6,682 nt of DNA from an uncultured Duganella sp. GTDB taxonomy: Bacteria > Pseudomonadota > Gammaproteobacteria > Burkholderiales > Burkholderiaceae. Position numbers and translations under genes: made by a program. Below the pieces are notes generated by a model. That model saw nothing but the letters and a program-made list of their open reading frames with translations. It ran no database searches and was not told the origin of the DNA. Shown piece by piece: positions 1 to 4,856 of this stretch. The stretch covers positions 1 through 6,682 of the forward strand of contig CAMLRG010000259.1 of assembly GCA_946482335.1 (NCBI GenBank). Direction: 5' to 3'. The first letter of the stretch is position 1, and every line of letters begins with the position of its first letter.

Positions 1-414
1 TGCCTGCAGGGCGCTTTCGGCTCCGACCTGGAGATCCGTCTCGGCGCGGCAAGGGCCAACCTGGCCATCGGTGCCTATGGCAAGGCCATCGAGCACCTGG
101 AGTTCATCGGCAGCAGGGATGCCGGCTACCGCGCCGAGCAATGCGGCCTGTTGAAGGCGCAGGCGCTGGCGGCCGCCGGCCGCAATGACGAGGCGCGCGC
201 CGAGTTCGAACATGCCCTCCAGCGCTTTGGCAGCTTCGATGCCCGCGCCGAATATGCCATCTGGGCCGCCAATGCGCGCGAAGTCCAGCTGGCGCGGCGC
301 CTGCAAAGCGAGCTGCAACACACGATGGACCGCTGGAACCGGCATACAGCCTCGATGAATGAGGCCACCGTCAGGCGCTTGAACGCCGCCTTCGCGCAAC
401 TTCCGCGCAGCTGA
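1..414 (+). CDS. TPR-like repeat protein, C-terminal part (5' end outside window)
   Basis: The reading frame is open from the first base of the window and ends at TGA 412-414, leaving 137 residues of the C-terminus. The visible part is almost all helical and Ala/Leu/Glu/Arg-rich. The stretch of about residues 46-77 (LLKAQALAAAGRNDEARAEF and on) matches the TPR pattern of small residues at the helix-packing positions and an 'AGRNDEA' turn. A weaker repeat lies at about residues 10-37 (LEIRLGAARANLAIGAYGKA). The final 45 residues form a polar helix region. TPR arrays are protein-interaction scaffolds, so no specific function can be given. I recall similar C-termini in proteobacterial membrane proteins that carry an N-terminal PLDc_N-type domain, but that end is not visible here. 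Only 19 nt separate it from the next gene, so the two are probably co-transcribed. Confidence 0.8.
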   Translation, partial: CLQGAFGSDLEIRLGAARANLAIGAYGKAIEHLEFIGSRDAGYRAEQCGLLKAQALAAAGRNDEARAEFEHALQRFGSFDARAEYAIWAANAREVQLARRLQSELQHTMDRWNRHTASMNEATVRRLNAAFAQLPRS

Positions 415-433
415 AAATGAAAGGAGCATCAGC

Positions 434-820
434 ATGCATAGTCCGGTCCTGATGTTCCAGTCTTCGCGCTTCCAGATCGTCCCGGACGAAGACCAGTTGA
501 CCAATCCCGGCATCTTCGGTCGCAACCTGGCCGAATGGATGGCCGCCGAACTGCCCACGCATGGCTACCACGCGCTGGGCGAGGTGATTCCGGAAGACTT
601 TGCGTGGTGCGTGCCGGTCGCGGCGGAGGACTGCGAATTGTATATCGCGTGCTCCAATGCCGAAGATGGCTGGCAGGCTTACGTGTTTGCCGATTGCGGC
701 CTGATGGAGCGCCTGGCGGGCCGCGACCACCGCGGCAATGCCGTAGCCGGGCTCTATTCGGCAGTGCGCTCGATCCTCGAAGAGGCACCGGGCATCAACT
801 ACCTCCATATTGAGCAATGA
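434..820 (+). CDS. Conserved-type hypothetical protein, 128 aa
   Basis: The ATG at 434 is preceded by a strong Shine-Dalgarno AAAGGAG (420-426) at 7 nt spacing, which fixes the start. The product is an acidic, soluble, mixed alpha/beta protein with no signal peptide or membrane segment. Visible landmarks are NPGIFGRNLAEWMA (about residues 24-37), the EDFAWCVPV segment (about 54-62), a Cys-containing strand ELYIACSN (about 68-75) and WQAYVFADCG (about 80-89). The overall look is of a small single-domain family found in proteobacteria, but I cannot name it and infer no catalytic activity. Its TGA overlaps the ATG of the downstream Nudix-DinB gene (ATGA at 817-820), so translational coupling is likely. 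It may therefore act in the same process as that enzyme. Confidence 0.85.
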   Translation: MHSPVLMFQSSRFQIVPDEDQLTNPGIFGRNLAEWMAAELPTHGYHALGEVIPEDFAWCVPVAAEDCELYIACSNAEDGWQAYVFADCGLMERLAGRDHRGNAVAGLYSAVRSILEEAPGINYLHIEQ

Positions 821-1794
821 GCTATCCAGTATCGGTAAAGGGCGTATTTTGCGCACCTGACGGCCGCATCGTGCTGCTGAAAAATGAACGCGACGAATGG
901 GAGCTGCCGGGCGGGCGCATCGAGCCCGGCGAATCGCCCGCTGCCTGCCTGGCGCGTGAAGTGGAGGAAGAGCTTGGCGTGCGCGTCAGCGTGGGTGCGC
1001 CACTCGACAGCTATCTGTTTGAAGTCATCCCGGGCAAAAGCGTATTCATCGTGACCTACGCCTGCACCCTGGAAGGCGGCTTCGTCCCGGTATTGAGCCA
1101 CGAACATCAGGAAGTCGGCCTGTTCGCACCGGACGCGTTGCCCGATCGCTTGCCGGACGGGTACCGCGCCTCGGTCGCCGCCTGGGCCGGCGCGGGCAGC
1201 GACCGGCTGGCGCGGCACTTGCTGGCGGAGGCGTATAACAATGGTTGGGCGAACCACCGCCTGTTGCGGGCGTGCGCGCAACTGTCGCAGGCGGATTTCG
1301 TCGCCCCGCGCAGCGGCTTCTTCCCGTCGATCAAGGCAACGCTCAACCATATCCTGACCGTCGACTGGTTTTATATCGATGCGCTGGAACGGGAGGCGCG
1401 TGGGGCACCGCCCCATCCGGATTTTCGCGCCGAGTTCTTCGCCGTGCCGGAGCCGTTCGACACCTGTGGTGCGCTGTGGGATGCGCAGCGGGCTGCCGAC
1501 CGCCGCCTGATCGCGTATTGCCGGGCACTGCGGGACGCGGACCTGGGCCGCATCGTGAGCATCGACCGCGGCGAGGGCGCGTGGCAGCGCGATACCCGTC
1601 AGCGGCTATTGGCCCACCTGTTCGAGCACCAGATCCACCACCGCGGCCAGGTGCACGCCATGCTGTCCTCGACCTCGTTGGCGCCGCCGCAGCTGGATGA
1701 GTTCTTCGCTGCCGGCGAGGCGCCGCTGCGCGAGCAGGACTTCCGCGAGCTGGGCTGGACCGAAGCCGAGATCTGGGGACCAAACTTATCCTGA
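817..1794 (+). CDS. Nudix hydrolase - DinB-family fusion protein, 325 aa
   Basis: Two domains share one uninterrupted frame. Residues 1 to about 125 are a Nudix hydrolase. The full signature Gx5Ex7REUxEExGU is present at 33-55, with G33, E39, R47, E48, E51, E52 and G54. Nudix enzymes cleave nucleoside diphosphates linked to another moiety, using Mg2+ bound by the REUxEE glutamates. Residues about 130-290 resemble a DinB/YfiT four-helix-bundle metalloprotein, starting near HLLAEAYNNGWANHRLL. The likely metal ligands are His178 (in TLNHIL), His271 and His275 (HQIHHRGQ, an HxxxH pair). DinB-family proteins are metal-binding, and some are thiol-dependent transferases. Each domain alone is normally about 130-180 aa, so the length suits a true fusion. 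Substrates of either half cannot be read from sequence. The start overlaps the previous stop by 4 nt and has only a weak ribosome-binding site, suggesting coupled translation. Confidence 0.88.
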   Translation: MSYPVSVKGVFCAPDGRIVLLKNERDEWELPGGRIEPGESPAACLAREVEEELGVRVSVGAPLDSYLFEVIPGKSVFIVTYACTLEGGFVPVLSHEHQEVGLFAPDALPDRLPDGYRASVAAWAGAGSDRLARHLLAEAYNNGWANHRLLRACAQLSQADFVAPRSGFFPSIKATLNHILTVDWFYIDALEREARGAPPHPDFRAEFFAVPEPFDTCGALWDAQRAADRRLIAYCRALRDADLGRIVSIDRGEGAWQRDTRQRLLAHLFEHQIHHRGQVHAMLSSTSLAPPQLDEFFAAGEAPLREQDFRELGWTEAEIWGPNLS

Positions 1795-1799
1795 ATCAA
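1786..1799 (+). promoter_or_regulatory. Weak FNR/Dnr-like half-site upstream of nrdJ
   Basis: TTATC-CTGA-ATCAA overlaps the stop codon of the Nudix-DinB gene. The right half is a perfect ATCAA but the left half matches TTGAT poorly, giving 7 of 10 positions overall. A -10-like GATAGT (1822-1827) falls at the spacing expected for a class II site at -41.5. That agreement is the only reason to list it, since the match alone is near chance level. Confidence 0.2.
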
Positions 1800-1821
1800 G
1801 GAATTTAGCCTCGCGATGGGC

Positions 1822-1858
1822 GATAGTCGGGCTCAGTTTTAACCTGAGCAGGACTATC
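1822..1858 (+). promoter_or_regulatory. Long dyad / RNA hairpin overlapping the nrdJ ribosome-binding site
   Basis: GATAGTC (1822-1828) pairs perfectly with GACTATC (1852-1858). Inside it, GCTCAG (1831-1836) pairs perfectly with CTGAGC (1844-1849). The two stems are separated by a 2x2 internal loop, and the apical loop is seven bases (1837-1843). The likely nrdJ Shine-Dalgarno AGGA (1850-1853) lies in the internal loop and outer stem, and the ATG follows at 1860. In mRNA read through from upstream the fold could hide the ribosome-binding site. As DNA it could be a dyad operator. There is no U-tract after it, so it does not look like an intrinsic terminator. The 13 perfect pairs are seen directly; the regulatory role is inferred. 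Confidence 0.5.
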
Positions 1859-1859
1859 C

Positions 1860-4325
1860 ATGAATGCAAATGAAAAAATGTTCGGCAACCCCATGCCGCC
1901 CCAGGAAATCTCGCTGGACGTGCTGCGCGAAAAATATGCGAAGGGGGATGAGCAGGACATCGTCGACGTCCGCCGCCGCGTAGCGCGCGGGCTGGCCGCC
2001 CTGGAGGCGCCGGAACTGCGCGAAGACCTGGAGCAGCAATTCCTGTGGGCGCAGGAGAACGGCTTCGTTCCTGCCGGCCGTATCAATTCCGCCGTTGGCC
2101 TGGGACTGAAGGCCACCCTGATGAACTGCTTCGTGCAGCCGGTCGGCGATTCCGTGACGGGGGAGGCGGATGGCCTGCCCGGCATCTATACCGCCGTCGC
2201 CGAAGCGGCGGAAACCATGCGCCGCGGTGGTGGCGTGGGCTATGACTTCAGTGCCATCCGCCCCGCAGGGGCCAAGGTGAAGGGCACGCAGTCGCGCGCC
2301 TCAGGCCCGGTGTCGTATATGGAAGTGTTCGACGCTTCCTGCAAGACGGTCGAATCGGCCGGCGCGCGCCGTGGCGCGCAGATGGGCGTGCTGCGCATCG
2401 ACCATCCCGACATCGAGCGCTTCATCGCCGCCAAGGACAATGGCGGCTTCCGCAACTTCAACCTGTCGATCGGCGTGACGGATGGCTTCATGCATGCGCT
2501 GACGACCAATGGCGAGTTCGAACTGGTGCACAAGGTTGAGCCGGGCGACGAAGACCTGGCCGCCGGCGCCCACCTGCGCGACGATGGCATGTGGGTCTAC
2601 CGCCGCCTCCCGGCGCGCGAGCTGTGGGACAAGGTGATGACATCCACTTACGACCATGCGGAACCGGGCGTGCTGTTCGTGGACCGCATCAACGCCGAGA
2701 ACAACCTGTATTACTGCGAAACGCTGCGCGCCACCAACCCTTGCGGCGAGCAACCGCTGCCGGGCTACGGCTGCTGCGACCTGGGTTCGCTGAACCTGAC
2801 CTGTTTCGTGAAGCATCCATTCAGCGAGCGCGCCGAGTTCGATTACGAGGCCATGCGCCGCGTGGCCGGCATCGGTGTGCGCATGCTGGACCTGGCGCTG
2901 GACGCGACCCAATGGCCGTTGCCGCAGCAGGCCGACGAAGGCGCCGCCAAGCGCCGCATCGGCCTGGGCTTCCTGGGCCTGGGCAGCGCGCTGGTGATGC
3001 TGGGCCTGCGCTACGACTCGGACAATGGCCGCGCCATGGCGGCCAGCATCGCGGAAGCTTTGCGCGACGCGGCTTACACCGCCTCGGTGGCGCTGGCGCA
3101 GGAGAAGGGCGCGTTCCCGTTCTTCGACAGGGATCTCTACCTGGAAAGCGCCTTTGTGCGCCGCCTGCCGGGCGCATTGCGCGAAGCCATTGCCAAGCAC
3201 GGTATCCGCAACTCGCACCTGCTGTCGGTCGCGCCGACCGGCACCATTACGCTGGCCTTCGCGGACAATGCATCGAACGGCATCGAGCCGGCGTTTTCGT
3301 GGGTGTACCAGCGCCGCAAACGGATGCCGGATGGGTCGTCGCGCTCCTACGAGGTGGCGGACCATGCGTGGCGGCTGTACCGCCACATGGGCTTCGATAT
3401 GGAGCAACTGCCGCCGCAGTTCGTGACGGCGCTCGATATGGCGGCGCTGGACCATGTGAGCATGATGGAGGCGGTGCAGCCATTCATCGACACGGCGATT
3501 TCGAAGACGGTCAACGTGCCGGAGGATTATCCCTACGAGGACTTCAAGGAGCTGTACTCGGAAGCCTGGCTGGCGGGGCTGAAAGGGCTGGCGACCTTCC
3601 GGCCCAATTCGGTGACGGGCAGCGTGCTCAGCGTCGCGCCGGAGATGCCGGCCAGCACGGCACCGCGCGATGAAGACCCGCTGCGCAAGCGCTTCGATGG
3701 GCGGCCGCTGGGCGAACTGGAATCGGTGACCTCCAAGGTCGAATACTGGACCCAGGAGGGCAAGAAGTCGGCTTACCTGACCGTGAGCTTCATTGCGGTC
3801 GACGGCACGCTGGAGGGCGCGCCGGTGCGCATCGAGCGGCCGTTCGAGTTCTTCATGCCGGCCAACCAGCGCAGCGATGGGCAGCAATGGATTACCTCGT
3901 CCATGCGCCTGCTGTCGATGGCGGCGCGGGCGGGCAGTTCGATCGCCAAGGCGCTGGCGGATATGCGGGAGGTGGTGTGGGAGAAGGGTCCGGTGCGCTG
4001 CGGGCTGCTGACGCGGGAGGATGGGGTGCAGGTGCCGGTGTTCCATGATTCGGAGGTGGCGGCGATTGCGTTCACCTTGCAGCGCATGCTGATCCGGCGC
4101 GGCTTCCTGGATGCGTATGGGAACCAGGTGCCGGTGCCGCAACTGGCGGTGCAGTTCGCGGCGCGCGGGGAGATGGGGCATGCGGCGCCGGAGGCGATGA
4201 CGGCGGCGGGCGCTGCGCCTTCGCAGTCGGCGGGGAAGTGTCCGGAGTGCGGGGCGAGGGCGCTGCATAAGGTTGATGGGTGTACGCGGTGTGTGGAGTG
4301 TCATTACATGGGGGGGTGTGGCTGA
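1860..4325 (+). CDS. nrdJ: Adenosylcobalamin-dependent (class II) ribonucleoside-diphosphate reductase
   Basis: This enzyme reduces ribonucleotides to deoxyribonucleotides for DNA synthesis, using a radical generated from coenzyme B12, so it works with or without oxygen. The 821-aa product has the class II barrel with the expected residues. C90 (in TLMNCFVQP) and C306 (YGCCDLGS) would be the reducing pair. N293, C295 and E297 (NPCGEQPL) are the radical site, and C295 to C306 has the same 11-residue spacing as C322/C333 in the Thermotoga enzyme. Other family segments are GGGVGYDFS (about 123-131), VAPTGTITL (457-465) and [12 protein letters not shown] (573-584). A TSCPD-type domain spans about 615-735. 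The tail carries C794, C797, C808, C811, C814 and C820, fitting the metal-binding, redox-shuttling C-terminus of NrdJ. No N-terminal ATP-cone is evident. The start at 1860 was chosen for AGGA at 1850-1853; an alternative ATG lies at 1878. The last ~40 codons use unusual GGG/TGT codons. Confidence 0.96.
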   Translation: MNANEKMFGNPMPPQEISLDVLREKYAKGDEQDIVDVRRRVARGLAALEAPELREDLEQQFLWAQENGFVPAGRINSAVGLGLKATLMNCFVQPVGDSVTGEADGLPGIYTAVAEAAETMRRGGGVGYDFSAIRPAGAKVKGTQSRASGPVSYMEVFDASCKTVESAGARRGAQMGVLRIDHPDIERFIAAKDNGGFRNFNLSIGVTDGFMHALTTNGEFELVHKVEPGDEDLAAGAHLRDDGMWVYRRLPARELWDKVMTSTYDHAEPGVLFVDRINAENNLYYCETLRATNPCGEQPLPGYGCCDLGSLNLTCFVKHPFSERAEFDYEAMRRVAGIGVRMLDLALDATQWPLPQQADEGAAKRRIGLGFLGLGSALVMLGLRYDSDNGRAMAASIAEALRDAAYTASVALAQEKGAFPFFDRDLYLESAFVRRLPGALREAIAKHGIRNSHLLSVAPTGTITLAFADNASNGIEPAFSWVYQRRKRMPDGSSRSYEVADHAWRLYRHMGFDMEQLPPQFVTALDMAALDHVSMMEAVQPFIDTAISKTVNVPEDYPYEDFKELYSEAWLAGLKGLATFRPNSVTGSVLSVAPEMPASTAPRDEDPLRKRFDGRPLGELESVTSKVEYWTQEGKKSAYLTVSFIAVDGTLEGAPVRIERPFEFFMPANQRSDGQQWITSSMRLLSMAARAGSSIAKALADMREVVWEKGPVRCGLLTREDGVQVPVFHDSEVAAIAFTLQRMLIRRGFLDAYGNQVPVPQLAVQFAARGEMGHAAPEAMTAAGAAPSQSAGKCPECGARALHKVDGCTRCVECHYMGGCG

Positions 4326-4334
4326 AAACCCTCT

Positions 4335-4434
4335 AAACCGGTAAACCGGTGTCAGACCCGCAGGGTCTGACACCGTCTGCGCTGCGGCCGCTGGCTGCGA
4401 GGCCGTCAGGGGTCTGACCCCGGTGTACCGGTTT
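4335..4434. repeat. REP/BIME-like 100-bp inverted-repeat element
   Basis: The left arm 4335-4359 and the reverse complement of the right arm 4410-4434 are identical at 23 of 25 positions. The left arm begins with a perfect tandem duplication of AAACCGGT (4335-4342 and 4343-4350). Nested inside are a 12-bp perfect palindrome at 4348-4374 and a smaller one, GGGGTC-T-GACCCC (4409-4421). The centre (4375-4404) is GC-rich and includes GCGGCCGC (4384-4391). It sits 9 nt after the nrdJ stop. Paired, oppositely oriented palindromic units in an intergenic gap are typical of REP/BIME elements, which RAYT transposases can mobilise. I recall GGTGTCAGACCC-type palindromes being common in Oxalobacteraceae, but copy number cannot be judged from one window. 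Confidence 0.75.
4348..4374 (+). terminator. Candidate transcription terminator hairpin after nrdJ
   Basis: GGTGTCAGACCC (4348-4359) and GGGTCTGACACC (4363-4374) form a perfect 12-bp stem with a 3-nt GCA loop, 22 nt past the nrdJ stop. There is no T-run directly after it. The larger fold closed by AAACCGGT (4335-4342) with ACCGGTTT (4427-4434) ends in TTTT (4432-4435), so the whole element could act as a terminator. The hairpin is certain; the terminator role is inferred. Confidence 0.45.
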
Positions 4435-4437
4435 TGC

Positions 4438-4451
4438 TTAAGGTGCATCAA
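4438..4451 (+). promoter_or_regulatory. FNR/Anr/Dnr-type site upstream of the HMA-like gene
   Basis: TTAAG-GTGC-ATCAA matches the TTGAT-N4-ATCAA consensus at 8 of 10 half-site positions, with a perfect right half. It starts three bases past the REP-like element. Its centre (4444.5) is 29.5 bp before TACACT (4474-4479), a 4/6 match to the -10 hexamer. That is the geometry of a class II FNR-family promoter at -41.5, predicting transcription from about 4486. The motif is seen; binding and the regulator's identity are inferred. Confidence 0.45.
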
Positions 4452-4473
4452 GGAAGAAAATCCCGCCCCTGCC

Positions 4474-4479
4474 TACACT
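4474..4479 (+). promoter_or_regulatory. Candidate -10 element of the HMA-like gene
   Basis: TACACT matches TATAAT at four positions, including the conserved first T, second A and last T. No convincing -35 hexamer is present, as expected if an FNR-family activator bound at 4438-4451 replaces it. The implied 5' leader is about 28 nt. Confidence 0.35.
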
Positions 4480-4513
4480 TCCTCCCACACTAACCCCTCG
4501 GAGGACAAACAAA

Positions 4514-4765
4514 ATGCATCACTCTTTCCAACTTGCTTCCGCCCTGGACGCCGCCAACGTCACCCGCGTGCTTGACCTGCTGCGTACCGTGCCCGGCATC
4601 CGCGGTGTGCACGCCCCGGCCGGCGCGGCCCATATCGAAGTCGCCTTCGACGATTCCCTGACCAGCGTCCCGCATCTGGGCAAGCTGCTGGAAGAACACG
4701 GTTACCCGCCTGTGGCGCCGCAACGGCGCAGCCACACCTGCTGCGGCGGCTGCGGCGGCCATTGA
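4514..4765 (+). CDS. Small HMA-like protein lacking CxxC, with C-terminal Cys/His tail
   Basis: The ATG follows a strong GGAGGA (4500-4505) at 8-nt spacing. The 83-aa product fits the ferredoxin-like heavy-metal-associated fold: helix 1 at about residues 13-25, then VPGIRGVH (26-33), strand AHIEVAFDD (39-47), helix SVPHLGKLLEEHG (51-63) and the closing GYPPV. In copper chaperones the loop before helix 1 carries GMTCxxC; here it reads ASALDAAN with no cysteine, so canonical metal binding is lost. Instead the last ten residues contain H74, C76, C77, C80 and H83, a possible metal or cluster site. The protein looks soluble and has no signal peptide. An FNR-type site upstream and norB 91 nt downstream suggest a role in low-oxygen or NO physiology, perhaps metal delivery or sensing; this is inference. 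It may be transcribed alone, since norB has its own promoter-like signals. Confidence 0.85.
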   Translation: MHHSFQLASALDAANVTRVLDLLRTVPGIRGVHAPAGAAHIEVAFDDSLTSVPHLGKLLEEHGYPPVAPQRRSHTCCGGCGGH

Positions 4766-4772
4766 GCAACAC

Positions 4773-4786
4773 TTGACCTGGATCAT
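4773..4786 (+). promoter_or_regulatory. FNR/Anr/Dnr-type site upstream of norB
   Basis: TTGAC-CTGG-ATCAT has TTGA and ATCA at the exact spacing of the FNR/Dnr consensus, 8 of 10 half-site positions. The centre (4779.5) is 30.5 bp before TATTCT (4810-4815), consistent with a class II promoter starting at about 4821-4822. The FNR/CRP superfamily regulators FNR, Anr and Dnr/Nnr commonly activate nitric oxide reductase genes when oxygen is low or NO is present. Which one acts here cannot be told from the site. Confidence 0.6.
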
Positions 4787-4809
4787 GTGAGCTGCCCGGG
4801 TGGCGGCTG

Positions 4810-4815
4810 TATTCT
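4810..4815 (+). promoter_or_regulatory. Candidate -10 element of norB
   Basis: TATTCT matches TATAAT at four of six positions and is correctly placed for activation from 4773-4786. It predicts a leader of about 35 nt containing the AAGGAG ribosome-binding site (4846-4851). Confidence 0.45.
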
Positions 4816-4822
4816 GGCTAAA

Positions 4823-4843
4823 AACATACATTTGAAACACCAC
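4823..4843 (+). promoter_or_regulatory. Possible NsrR-like operator downstream of the norB start point
   Basis: AACATACATTT (4823-4833) matches the 11-base half-site AAGATGCATTT of the NO-sensing repressor NsrR at nine positions. One base later, AAACACC begins a poor second half. NsrR can bind single half-sites in enterobacteria, and it represses norB in Neisseria. The location just after the predicted start point suits a repressor. The AT-rich leader makes a chance match possible. Confidence 0.3.
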
Positions 4844-4856
4844 AAAAGGAGCTATC

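Noticed and set aside
371..1416. Minus-strand open frames across the small hypothetical and the Nudix domain
   Set aside because: Both are opposite genes with better starts, ribosome-binding sites and recognisable motifs; the minus frames show none.
1795..1859. Cobalamin riboswitch or NrdR boxes upstream of nrdJ
   Set aside because: The gap is only 65 nt, too short for a cobalamin riboswitch, with no B12-box-like sequence seen. No paired ACACWATATAT-type NrdR boxes are present.
2301..4451. 716-codon open frame on the minus strand opposite nrdJ
   Set aside because: It lies antisense to a gene with a complete set of catalytic residues. Its Arg/His/Gln-rich composition is what the complement of GC-rich coding DNA gives, and no family motif is visible.
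4326..4513. A small gene or structured ncRNA in the nrdJ-HMA gap
   Set aside because: The region is explained by the inverted-repeat element plus promoter signals. I saw no open frame with a ribosome-binding site, nor a known RNA family.
4790..4808. Short hairpin AGCTGCC / GGCGGCT as terminator of the HMA-like gene
   Set aside because: The stem has a G-U pair and is not followed by a T-run. It sits between the FNR-type site and the -10 of norB, where it is more likely incidental.
4787..4856. Sigma-54 / NorR-type promoter for norB
   Set aside because: No TGGC-N8-TTGC -24/-12 pattern and no GGT-N7-ACC NorR triplet was found. The FNR-type arrangement explains the region better.
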